From the NCBI GenBank assembly GCA_963578605.1, contig CAUZEA010000022.1, positions 1 through 64,000 on the forward strand: 64,000 bases of DNA, read 5' to 3'. Of this stretch, positions 1 to 8,346 are shown in pieces; position 1 is the stretch's first letter, and each line of letters starts with the position of its first letter. The position numbers and the translations under genes were made by a program. Under the pieces are notes generated by a model, which worked only from the letters and a program-made list of their open reading frames with translations, was not told the DNA's origin and did not search any database. Origin of the DNA: JAKVCB01 sp963578605 (GTDB lineage Bacteria; Planctomycetota; Planctomycetia; Pirellulales; Lacipirellulaceae).

Positions 1-48
1 CAACTTCGGGATCACCTCTTCCGGACCGTGTTTCTTACCTCGTGGCAT
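1..48 (-). CDS. IS3-family transposase OrfA, N-terminal 16 residues only
   Basis: The ATG is at 48-46, preceded by GGAGGG seven bases upstream on the minus strand. The 16 visible residues, MPRGKKHGPEEVIPKL, fit the conserved start of OrfA helix-turn-helix proteins of IS3-like elements, a basic stretch followed by a PEE(V/I)xxKL motif. The rest of OrfA and the catalytic OrfB should lie to the left of the window. The call rests on a very short match plus a well-placed ribosome binding site and a plausible IS end. Confidence 0.5.
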   Translation of the reverse strand, partial: MPRGKKHGPEEVIPKL

Positions 49-125
49 CGCTTGCCCTCCTTGAAATGCGTCCTGACACCCCGATTGTCTATCAGGGCGT
101 GGACTCGTTTAAGGGGGCTGGGTCA
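1..125 (-). mobile_element. Left end of an IS3-type insertion sequence, continuing off the window
   Basis: The minus strand reads inward from a TGACCC... end near position 125, through a short leader and a GGAGGG ribosome binding site (55-60), into the start of an OrfA-like transposase at 48. IS3-family elements usually carry orfA this close to their left inverted repeat. The outer boundary is inferred, because the other end and any target duplication lie outside the window. The element abuts a recombinase remnant that is open in frame directly from the junction, so it probably inserted into that gene. Confidence 0.5.
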
Positions 126-1006
126 GAACTGCACTACCACAACAACGGCAAGAAGATTTAAAAGGAAAACGAAGGAGGAACAATAACTTCATCTGTACAT
201 ATACTCCAGACTTGATTGAACCGGTAATAGATCTTGCAACATACGGTAAGGTACAGGCTAAGTTAATTGAAAAGACTCAACCTAAACAACAACGGGAAGG
301 TCGCCGGAATAAGTTTACGGGATTATTAAAATGCTCTTGCGGAAGAAACATGAGAGCAAGATATAGAAATGGGCATCCTGTTTACGCTTGCCCAGCTGGT
401 AAGGCTGGTGGTTGCAACGGTGGAGAGTACCGGGAACATTTAATCTCTACGGCACTACTTGAAGTAGTGAAAGAGAATCTACTTGCTGATGATGCGGAAA
501 ATAAACTCCGGCAGATATTAGAGCAACAAGATTCTATAAACTCAGAAGACTTGGTAAGGCTCAACGATCTTGAAAATAAGTATCGTGTTGCAGGAGAAAG
601 GCTATTGGATCTTGAATCTGTTCTGCCTGACGGTTTTAGAGAACAGATGAGAACACTAAAGGCTGAAATAGACACGCTAAAAGCTCGTGTAAGCTCTAGT
701 AATCCTGCTAGTGCCGGGACAGCTGTTGAAGCTAAGGCTATGGGAGAAGCCTATAGAAAGCTCTTAAACGGGAAATCAGATGATGAACTACTCGAAAGAG
801 ATACTCTTGAGCAGTACATTACAGAAATCCAACTGCAATACGTGTTTCAACGGACAGGAACTAAGGTATTCAGTGCAATAGACGCTATAACGATCCGTTG
901 TTTACATGGGGATGATGCCCATAAGAGAAGTTGTTTTTTCTATGCTTCACCACCCGGAAAAAACTGCGGGCTTGAAATCAAATCGTCGAAAAAGTCTTTC
1001 TGTTGA
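126..1006 (+). pseudogene. Large serine recombinase, C-terminal remnant truncated by the IS end
   Basis: The reading frame is open from the IS junction to the stop at 1004-1006, although the first usable initiation codon is a TTG at 212. Residues just before that TTG (TYTPD) run into EPVIDLATYGKVQAKL, which matches the end of the recombinase domain in large serine recombinases. A zinc beta-ribbon follows (Cys41, Cys43, Cys60, Cys68 counted from the TTG), then a long coiled-coil-like helix (roughly residues 95-170). The N-terminal resolvase catalytic domain with its active serine is missing, so this remnant cannot recombine DNA. Base composition is clearly more AT-rich than the flanking genes, which suggests a horizontally acquired element. 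The last 20 residues do not look like the family. Confidence 0.75.
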
Positions 1007-1088
1007 CTCTGTCGCTATTCCCGCCAGCCGATCTGATGTGAACAGACCGCGATAAAATGGAACGAAAATCAGCTGGAGAGGCTTAAAC

Positions 1089-2414
1089 TTGAGTACGAGC
1101 GAATCAGACGATCTGGCGCGCATGGTTTCGGACTCAGACCTGCGGTTCGTGCGCCTGGGTTGGGTAGATAACGCGGGCATCTATCGTTCGCATTCGCTGA
1201 GTGCAACGCACTTTCGCGAACTGGCCACAAAAGGTCTGGGTCTGGCGAGTGGAGTGCAGGCCGTGCCTGTGCATCAAGACCGTGTGGCAGTGGGGCTTCC
1301 CATTGGTGCTGTGGGTCAGGTGTGGCTCGTACCCGACAGCAGGAGTTTCCGGTCGCTGCCGTGGCAGGAGGGCCATGGCTCGGTCATGGGGGCTTTCGTC
1401 ACTGCAGAGGGCAAACCCTAGCCCTATTGCCCGCGTACCGCGCTGACCCGGCAATTGCAGGGTCTGGCCGATCGCGGCCTTCACATGGAGGCCGCCTTCG
1501 AGCACGAATTCATGCTGTTGCGTCGCGGCGAGAACGGCCCCGAGCACTTCGAAGAGTCCCACTATGCGGCGACCCACGGGCTCGACAAGGCCGGGCCCAT
1601 CCTCGACGAGATGGCTCTTGCCCTGGAGGCCCAGGGTATCGCCGTAGAGTCGATACTGAAGGAAGCTGGGCTCAGTCAGTTCGAGATTGTGACGTTGCAC
1701 GCGGACCCCATGCGATCGGCCGATCATTTTGTGACCGTACGCGAAACGCTCTCGGCCGTTGGGCTAGGGCACGGGCTGATCGCTACACCGCTGCCGCTGG
1801 TCTTTGATAATGAGTCGGGAAACGGCTGGCATCTTCACTTCAGTCTCTGGCAGGGAGACCAGAACCTGACAGCCGATGGCCCGAACCTTGCACCTCTCAG
1901 CGCGACGTTTCTGGCGGGTGTGCTCGAACATCTTCCGGGCCTCTGTGCGCTGACGTCACCCTCAACCAATTCGTTCCGGCGCATCCGGCCGGGTGCCTGG
2001 GCAGGTGCCTACCAGATTTGGGGCTATGACCACAAGGAGGCCGCCCTCCGCGTGCCGACCTCGCGCATGGGCGGGCCCACCAACATCGAACTCAAGGTTT
2101 CGGATGCATCCGCCAACCCCTATCTCTCGTTGGCAGGTCTGATTGGGGCTGGACTGGACGGCATCAAGCGCGAGCTTGGTTTACCCGAGGCCATCGAAGT
2201 GGATGCGGGGAATCTCGACGAGACCGAACGCAATGCCCGCGGCATCGAAGCCCTGCCCGCATCGCTCGACGCGGCAGTGGCGGCACTCGAAAGCGACCCG
2301 GTTCTGCTGGAGGTGTTGGGCCCAGAGCTGGCCGAGGCCTACGTTCGCGTGAAGAAAGAAGAGGCACTGGCGCTCGGTTCGCTCTCTCTCTTGAAGAAGA
2401 AGTCTCACAGCTGA
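1089..2414 (+). pseudogene. Glutamine synthetase-like protein interrupted by an in-frame TAG
   Basis: A single frame runs from a TTG at 1089 (GGAGAG at 1075-1080) to the stop at 2414. It is about 441 codons, the usual length for GlnA-like ligases. Codon 111 (1419-1421) is TAG. On both sides the protein is family-like: a beta-Grasp N-terminal domain before the stop, and after it FEHEF, GWHLHFSLW (the HxHxSLW ATP/Mg region), NSFRRIRPG and ALRVP, all hallmarks of the glutamine synthetase catalytic domain. An intact protein would ligate ammonia or an amine to glutamate. The regulatory adenylylation loop is not evident, so a gamma-glutamyl-amine ligase role is as likely as true glutamine synthesis. 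The stop could be a genuine nonsense mutation or a base error. An internal start at 1455 would give only the catalytic part. Confidence 0.75.
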
Positions 2415-2473
2415 TCGAAACCTACTGACGGCCCCGGTCTGCCTCGCACCCAATTCCATGAAGCTGCCCGAAC

Positions 2474-3273
2474 TCATTCGGTCGGCAGTGGCTGTTGGTG
2501 CCTCTTCTGGAGTGACAGCAATTTCTTTTGATAGCGACTTTGCACGAGATCCACGATCACCAGTATCGCAATCACAAAATAGAAAGTGCTCTTGGCCATC
2601 GGTTCTACCACGTACCCGAACAAATGGACCTTGGCCAGGTGGCCTCCTTCAGAGACGAGCATCACGCCGACAACAAACAGGATGAACAGGCCGAGAACTT
2701 CGTACATCCGGTTTCTCTTGAGAAACTCGGCCACGTGGTCCGCCAGCAAAATCATGAGCACGCCCCCAATGACGATTGCCGTGGCAATCACCACAAAGAC
2801 CTTGCTGAGCGCAATTGCACTCAGAATAGAATCGAAGGAAAACACAAGATTCATCAACACGATCCAGAAGAGCGCGTGCCCAACCGTCTTCTGGCTGTAC
2901 CTGTCATCGTGGCCAATATCGTGGATGGCCAACATGTGCATGATTTCCTTGACCGCGGTGTAAATAATGAATACACCGCCGACCAGCACAATCGCGCTAT
3001 GCACATTGAACGAGCCCTCGAAGATTCCCGCAAAGTGCATTTCGAAGAACGGTTTCTGGAAATAGTTGATCGCGGTCATCAGTTCGAACAACAGAACCAG
3101 TCGCAAAATAATCGCCAGGCCAATTCCCAAACGGCGGACCAGGGACTGGTACGGTTCGGCTACCCGTTTCGACTCAATGGAGATGTAAAGCAAGTTGTCA
3201 AATCCCAGCACCGCCTGGAGCAGGATAACATGCCGAGCGTGAACAAATTGTGGAGCGTGAATAGATCTTGCAT
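2474..3273 (-). pseudogene. TerC-family integral membrane protein with an N-terminal frameshift
   Basis: From VLGFDNLLYISIES onward the protein is a clear TerC-family membrane protein, with several hydrophobic segments and conserved acidic residues in the membrane (GFDN, FSFDS). Its natural start, ATG at 3273 reading MQDLFTLHNLFTLGML, is in a different frame from the rest. Inserting one base near 3228-3230 would join this start to ILLQAVLGFDN. Family members typically begin exactly this way, so a one-base deletion is the simplest reading. The main frame extends upstream to a non-homologous start at 3325. TerC proteins are linked to metal export or metalation of exported enzymes. The gene is convergent with the broken glutamine synthetase gene. 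Frameshift or sequencing error cannot be separated here. Confidence 0.7.
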
Positions 3274-3635
3274 GAGATTGCCTGGAAAACAGGTTGTTGG
3301 AGAAAAACAGGCCGGCACGTGACACTACCGCGATTAGCGCCTTTGGACTGCTTCGGCAGTCCGTGTTGCTGAATCATTCCTGCAAACCCCTGGCCGATGT
3401 CATGAAACGGGAGTGCGGGCGAAAGCGACATCTCCCAGGAAGGTAACGTTTTTTTAGCCGCCCGCCCAGGCACGATGTACCGTAGCGGGGATGGGCGTCA
3501 TGTTTTGATGGGGGCCAAATCAGCTGGTTCGATCTTTGGTGCCTACGTTACAATGAATGTAACAGCCAGAGGTGGACCTCGAAGGAAAACAGTCCTCACC
3601 AACACGGCTTAAACCTGACCTGCTAAGGTAAAGTG
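3274..3635. other. Intergenic region upstream of the DUF1559 gene
   Basis: No convincing coding sequence is present. It holds a perfect inverted repeat, GTTACA / TGTAAC with a 5-base spacer, at 3547-3563, about 75 bases before the downstream gene. This could be an operator or part of a promoter; the TACAAT inside it resembles a -10 element, but no good -35 was found. AAGG at 3625-3628 is the likely ribosome binding site of the next gene. Confidence 0.35.
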
Positions 3636-4727
3636 ATGCGAAGGTATGTCTACCGGCCCCTGCACGGTTTTACGCTGGTCGAATTGCTGGTGGTGATCGC
3701 CATCATCGGCATCCTGGTGGCGTTGTTGTTGCCGGCCGTGCAAGCTGCCCGCGAGGCGGCGCGGCGCACCCAATGCACGAACAACCTCAAGCAATTGGCG
3801 CTCGGTTGCATCAACTTCGAAAGTGCCATGGGGGCATTCCCTCGGGGGAACGCGATTGACGGTACCTTTCCGAACGGTCCCGGGGAAAAGGATGGGTACC
3901 TTGGCGGTCCAAGTTGGTTGTTCCAGGTTCTCTTGTACACCGAACAAAGCAACATCTACGACATCGTCGTGGCCACCGGGAGCCTGGAAAAGGCGGTTAG
4001 CCAAGGGTTCCTGCCTGCCTACCTGGCCATGGCCCGTTGTCCAAGTGATGGCTGGGAACGTTATGATGGGCGGTATCACAACTACGTCGGTTCCTCCGGT
4101 CCGCAGTGCAATACCCCGCCTCGCGGCTACGACGCTCCGTTCCAACTGCACTGCAACGGCGAGGTCAGCGACAGCGGCGGCGTGCCGCCGGCGCTCAATC
4201 CCCCTACCCATGTCGGCTATGGCCCCAGCGAGAGTCACGGCCAGCCGCGCCGGAACCCTGTGACAGGGAACGCCGACATACCCATCCCCCTTTCACTGGT
4301 CCGGGGCATGTTTGTCCGCGGCGGGACCACGATTCGCATCCATAACGTGACCGACGGGACCAGCAAAACCTTGCTGTTGGGTGAACTCTTGCCCGAGTTC
4401 TCCGAGTTCCAGCGGTACAACACTCAAGACTTTGGTTGGGCGGGGGGCAATTCTGTGGCCCAGGGCCAGACGATTCAGCCGATCAACTGGCGGATTGATC
4501 CGGTCCCGGTCACCTCCGACTGGGACGAACGCCAGTACTGTCCCGACCCGAACCGCTGCCTGTGGAACTGGAGTGTTACCTGGGGATTCAAATCGAACCA
4601 CCCGGGCGGGGCCGTCTTTGCCCTGGTCGACGGGTCTGTGCGATTCCTCTCCGAGTTGATCGACCATAAAACGTACCAGTATTTTGGCTGCCGGCACGAC
4701 GGCCAGCAGATGGATACCATTCCCTGA
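3636..4727 (+). CDS. DUF1559 family pseudopilin-like protein
   Basis: The N-terminus carries a type IV prepilin-like methylation motif (GFTLVELLVVIAIIGIL at about residues 11-27), cleaved after Gly in the family, followed by the hydrophobic helix and the conserved AREAARRTQCTNNLKQLALG segment (in pieces here) of DUF1559. The C-terminus has the typical ending FALVDGSVRFLSE. Its 363 residues are normal for the family, which is hugely expanded in planctomycetes and has unknown function, probably envelope-associated. The ATG at 3636 is preferred over the overlapping GTG at 3633; AAGG lies at 3625-3628. A lipoprotein gene follows after 21 bases, the usual planctomycete pairing. Confidence 0.92.
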   Translation: MRRYVYRPLHGFTLVELLVVIAIIGILVALLLPAVQAAREAARRTQCTNNLKQLALGCINFESAMGAFPRGNAIDGTFPNGPGEKDGYLGGPSWLFQVLLYTEQSNIYDIVVATGSLEKAVSQGFLPAYLAMARCPSDGWERYDGRYHNYVGSSGPQCNTPPRGYDAPFQLHCNGEVSDSGGVPPALNPPTHVGYGPSESHGQPRRNPVTGNADIPIPLSLVRGMFVRGGTTIRIHNVTDGTSKTLLLGELLPEFSEFQRYNTQDFGWAGGNSVAQGQTIQPINWRIDPVPVTSDWDERQYCPDPNRCLWNWSVTWGFKSNHPGGAVFALVDGSVRFLSELIDHKTYQYFGCRHDGQQMDTIP

Positions 4728-4748
4728 CCGGTACGGTTGGAGGAGCCG

Positions 4749-5210
4749 ATGTTCCCAACCCATTTCCCATGGCCAATGGCGGCACTGGTCCTGCTGATCG
4801 CGGTGGCCGGATGTGGCAGGGAATCGACAACCATACCGGTGCGTGGAACCGTCACACTCGACGGCCAGCCACTGCCCAGGGCAACCGTGCAATTCTTGGC
4901 CCAGGATCCAGGCGGGAGAGATGCGCTGGGGACCACCGACGCCGACGGTGTGTTCCGTCTTTCGACCTTTAAGCCCCGCGACGGGGCCTTTGCCGGCAAG
5001 TACAAGGTCGTCGTGCGGTCGGTGCCCCAGGCCGATCCAGATGTCGTCGCCACGAACGTCCAGGAGGCCATGCGGGCTGCCAGCAGGCGCCAGAAACCGA
5101 TCGGCCCGCTGGTCATCATCGCCCCGCGCTACAGCCACCCGGGCAAAACGATCCTCAAGCAGGAGGTTCCTCCCAGCGGGGATGTGGTCTTTGCGCTACA
5201 GAGCAAGTGA
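4749..5210 (+). CDS. Small lipoprotein with a carboxypeptidase-regulatory-like fold
   Basis: The ATG at 4749 has GGAGGAG directly upstream (4739-4745), which decides against the TTG at 4737. A hydrophobic signal sequence ends in the lipobox VAGC (Cys about residue 22), predicting a lipid-anchored envelope protein. The rest (VRGTVTLDGQPLPRATVQF, then TTDADGVFRL) is the beta-sandwich repeat pattern of carboxypeptidase regulatory-like domains. It forms a likely operon with the preceding DUF1559 gene, a recurring planctomycete gene pair. Its exact function is unknown. Confidence 0.85.
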   Translation: MFPTHFPWPMAALVLLIAVAGCGRESTTIPVRGTVTLDGQPLPRATVQFLAQDPGGRDALGTTDADGVFRLSTFKPRDGAFAGKYKVVVRSVPQADPDVVATNVQEAMRAASRRQKPIGPLVIIAPRYSHPGKTILKQEVPPSGDVVFALQSK

Positions 5211-5285
5211 CCAAGTCTCCTGGTGCTCTAACGCCGCTGACCTGCAACGCTCCTGGCCGAATGGTTCTTTGGCATACCATCCAAA

Positions 5286-5299
5286 GGGGGGGGGGGGGG
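5286..5299. repeat. Run of 14 consecutive G residues
   Basis: A 14-G homopolymer lies between the stop codons of the convergent lipoprotein and prolyl oligopeptidase genes. It is outside both reading frames. It could be slippage-prone or an assembly miscall. Nothing else is recognisable in the 5211-5359 gap. Confidence 0.9.
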
Positions 5300-5359
5300 T
5301 GCCTCTATGCACAACTTGAAACCAGCAACCCGGAAACAGCCTTTGCCATTGGGTGCTGG

Positions 5360-7510
5360 TCAATGGGTGCGCTTCATTCCCAAATTCTGGACCAGAAATG
5401 CCCACAAATCAGCTGCTTGTTCAATCTGTTTCCTGGTGGGGGTTCCGGCGCCATGGCCTGCCCGGGTTTCGATGCGAATCAGAACGGGCGCTGGACCCGC
5501 CTGGGCATTTTGCAAAGCCGCAGCAAACTTGAAACTGTGCATAGGCACCACACGATCATCGGTATCGGCGGTCGTGATCAGCGTTGCCGGATAATTGCGA
5601 CCTGGCTTGATGTTGTGATAGGGAGAATAGTCCAACAGGGTCTTGAATTGTTCCGGATCATCCGCCGAGCCGTATTCGGCAGTCCAAAATCGACCGGCGG
5701 TAAACTGATGGAACCGCAACATGTCCATAACACCCACGGCTGGCAAACAGGCACCAAACAGTTCCGGGCGTTGGGTCATCACGGCACCAACCAGCAATCC
5801 CCCATTGCTACCACCTTGAATCGCGAGCCGCTCGGGCCGCGTGACCTTCTGTTGAACAAGCCACTCGGCAGCAGCAATGAAGTCGTCAAACACGTTTTGC
5901 TTTTTGTCGAGCTTGCCGGCGAGGTGCCAGTCTTCCCCATATTCGCCCCCACCACGGAGATTGGCGATTGCCATGATTCCGCCCATCTCCATCCAGGCAA
6001 GCCGGCTCACTGAAAAATAGGGGGTCAGCGAAACCGAAAATCCACCATATCCGTACAGCAACGTCGGATTGTTCCCGTCCCACTCGAGCCCCTTTCGGTG
6101 CGCCAGAAACATCGGGATTCGGGTTCCGTCTTTACTTGCGTAAAAGACCTGTTCCACGAGGTAATCCTCCGGATCGAAATCGACCTTTGGTTGCCGGATC
6201 AACCGGGATTGTCCCGTGCGCATGTCGTACCGGTAGATACCAGTGGGGGTGTTGTAACTGGTGAAGCTGAAAAACGTTTCGGTATCGGTCATTTTGCCCG
6301 CAAAGCCTGCCGCACTGCCCATTCCAGACAACTTCACGTCACGTTGATGCGCACCTGCCAGTGAAAAAATACCGACACGCGACAACACATCTTCCAAATA
6401 GGTGGCCACAATCTGGTCATTAATCAGGCTCACCGACTCCAGCGTGGCCGACCTTGCCGGCAATATCTCGACGAGGTTTTTACGCCCAGGGCGTTCCACG
6501 TCCATCACGACAAGCCGCTTTGTGGGAGCCTCGTAATCAGTCAACAGAAACAAGCGTTGCCCTGTACTCCCAACGGGATAAAACTGGTTGTCAAAATCGG
6601 TGATGAGCGGTCGCCACGGCGAATCGGCCTCGCTGACCGACCGATAGTGGAGTTGGTTTTTCTCGTCGGTGCTTTTTTCGATGGTGAGCAGCAGGTACCT
6701 GCTGTCTTCGGTCGGCTCGACAAAGAAATGCCAGTCGGGGTGATCGGGCCGCTGATAAACCAGTTGGTCTTCTCCCTGCGAAGTCCCAATCCGATGGAAA
6801 TAAACCATTTGGTTGAGTGCGACTGATTGGTACGTTTCACCTTCATCCGGTTCCGGATAGCGGTTGTAATAGAAACCGGTACCCTCCTGGTTCCATCGAA
6901 TAGGACTGAATTTTACCCAGCGTAGTTGGTCGTCGAGCAATTCGCCCGACTCGACGTTAAGGACACGAATCGTGCGCCAATCGGAACCGGCTTCACTTTT
7001 TTGATAGGCCACGTATTGACCGTCGTCACTCGGTTCGTAGCCGGCAAGGGAGGTGGTGCCGTCTTCAGACCACAGATTGGGGTCGATCAGGACCTTTCCT
7101 TCAGCATCGTACGTATCGGCAACGTAAAGTACCGATTGGTTCTGGAGTCCGTCATTCTTGGAATAGAAATACCTATCACCGGCATGGCTCGGAATCCCGT
7201 ATCGGGTCACGTTCCACAGTTTGGTGAGTCTCTTGATCATTGGCTCTCGCTCGGGTATCGCGTCCAGGTAAGCCCGGGTCACTGCGTTCTCTGCCGCTAC
7301 CCACTCGGCAACTTCCGCCGACTCGCGAACATCGGCTTCGAGCCACCGGTATGGGTCGGCAACGCTGGTTCCATGAATCAGGTCAACCTGTCTGGATGTT
7401 GGGGTCTTCATGGGCTCAGTGGCAGAGATCATTGGGGGTAGTAGCGCCAGAAAAATGGCTCCGCTGGCTGTACCACACCTGCACGCAACTCGAATGGCAT
7501 CGCCGCACAC
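5360..7510 (-). CDS. Prolyl oligopeptidase (serine peptidase family S9A)
   Basis: The 716-residue protein has the two-domain layout of S9A peptidases: an N-terminal seven-bladed propeller starting at DPYRWLE, and a C-terminal alpha/beta hydrolase. The catalytic triad is visible as Ser about 568 in GGSNGG, Asp about 651 in DTDDRV, and His about 686 in RAGHG. It would cleave proline-containing peptides. The start used is GTG at 7510. The first 30 residues include a hydrophobic stretch (AIFLALLPPMISA) that could be a signal peptide for periplasmic export, though it is weak. It is convergent with the lipoprotein gene and stands alone. Confidence 0.93.
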   Translation of the reverse strand: MCGDAIRVACRCGTASGAIFLALLPPMISATEPMKTPTSRQVDLIHGTSVADPYRWLEADVRESAEVAEWVAAENAVTRAYLDAIPEREPMIKRLTKLWNVTRYGIPSHAGDRYFYSKNDGLQNQSVLYVADTYDAEGKVLIDPNLWSEDGTTSLAGYEPSDDGQYVAYQKSEAGSDWRTIRVLNVESGELLDDQLRWVKFSPIRWNQEGTGFYYNRYPEPDEGETYQSVALNQMVYFHRIGTSQGEDQLVYQRPDHPDWHFFVEPTEDSRYLLLTIEKSTDEKNQLHYRSVSEADSPWRPLITDFDNQFYPVGSTGQRLFLLTDYEAPTKRLVVMDVERPGRKNLVEILPARSATLESVSLINDQIVATYLEDVLSRVGIFSLAGAHQRDVKLSGMGSAAGFAGKMTDTETFFSFTSYNTPTGIYRYDMRTGQSRLIRQPKVDFDPEDYLVEQVFYASKDGTRIPMFLAHRKGLEWDGNNPTLLYGYGGFSVSLTPYFSVSRLAWMEMGGIMAIANLRGGGEYGEDWHLAGKLDKKQNVFDDFIAAAEWLVQQKVTRPERLAIQGGSNGGLLVGAVMTQRPELFGACLPAVGVMDMLRFHQFTAGRFWTAEYGSADDPEQFKTLLDYSPYHNIKPGRNYPATLITTADTDDRVVPMHSFKFAAALQNAQAGPAPVLIRIETRAGHGAGTPTRKQIEQAADLWAFLVQNLGMKRTH

Positions 7511-7955
7511 CGTGAAATCCTCATCGTGGTTAGCCCATGCAACTGAAGTGACCAGGGGGACGCGAACGAACTCGCATTATCGCGACATGCCACAGGTCCG
7601 GCCAGAACAGTCCAACCGGCCTGCGGAAGGCCCGTCCTCGCCAGGTTTCTTGGTGTTTTGAACCCTTTTCTGATTGCGGTCGTCATCTTTTGACTGAATG
7701 AGCAGATAATTTCCGGAAATTTCTGGTCGAATCGCCGCCTGAAGTGATTTTGCGCTGAAGACTTCTAAGGTGGCCTTATTTGACGCGAACCAGGGCGTCT
7801 CAGGCCACCGCCAAAGCTTGTCCTGGCCGCACAGAATTGTCAGCGGAAAAAAAGAAAAACTGAGCCGCACAAATCGCTCGCACGACACGTACAAAAGGTG
7901 TCTGGCAGGATGTGCCGGTTTCACCTGCTGGCAGGAAATTACAAGGGATCCTTCC
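7511..7955. other. Intergenic region, 445 bases, no gene recognised
   Basis: This lies between the divergent prolyl oligopeptidase and the small basic protein gene. Open frames on both strands show no family resemblance. It should hold both promoters, but no convincing -35/-10 pair was found by eye. Confidence 0.6.
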
Positions 7956-8177
7956 ATGTCTACAATTTCACACCGGGACTTCGATGATTACGAGTATCAG
8001 CCCGATGAAGAAGGGTTCGATCTTCGGCAAAAAATCTTTCGTTCACGTGAAGGTCTCATGCCTGTCGGCAATGCGGCCTCTTCTTTGCGAGGTCGGCATC
8101 GCAACAAAGCACACCAGCGCCGTAACAGTCTGCGTGTTAACGGCATCCACCGCCGCCGGGTTCGCAAAATGAGCTAG
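7956..8177 (+). CDS. Small basic protein of unknown function (73 residues)
   Basis: The frame begins with an ATG at 7956, preceded by AAGGGA at 7943-7948. The protein has an acidic N-terminal third (DFDDYEYQPDEEGFD) and a strongly basic C-terminal half ending RRRVRKMS, a charge split suggestive of nucleic-acid or ribosome contact. No family was recognised. The frame is open well upstream, but the upstream residues look random. It sits alone about 170 bases before the YchF-like gene on the same strand. Existence as a gene is supported by the ribosome binding site and the biased composition only. Confidence 0.5.
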   Translation: MSTISHRDFDDYEYQPDEEGFDLRQKIFRSREGLMPVGNAASSLRGRHRNKAHQRRNSLRVNGIHRRRVRKMS

Positions 8178-8346
8178 GGCGAATCCCCTTTCTCGTCGAC
8201 TGCATCTTGCTTTAATGGCACTGTTGATGTCATGATTCCAGGCATCTTGGGGTTTGTTACCCTGAGCGTTTTGGGGAATCACTTTGCCTGAAAAATTCCT
8301 CAACTGAGGAAATGGCACGTGTGACAGTCATCTGGAGATTACGCCA

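Noticed and set aside
1419..1421. TAG considered as a pyrrolysine or selenocysteine-like recoding site
   Set aside because: No recoding genes or stem-loop are seen, and glutamine synthetases do not use such residues; a nonsense change is simpler.
2528..3322. A 264-codon plus-strand frame across the TerC gene
   Set aside because: It is an antisense shadow. The His/Gln-rich composition is a reverse reading of hydrophobic membrane codons.
5207..6013. A 268-codon frame on the plus strand opposite the prolyl oligopeptidase
   Set aside because: It overlaps the catalytic domain of the peptidase and begins within the lipoprotein stop region; no ribosome binding site or homology.
7577..7957. A 126-codon minus-strand frame in the 7.5-8.0 kb gap
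   Set aside because: No homology, no ribosome binding site, and its composition is unlike the real genes nearby.
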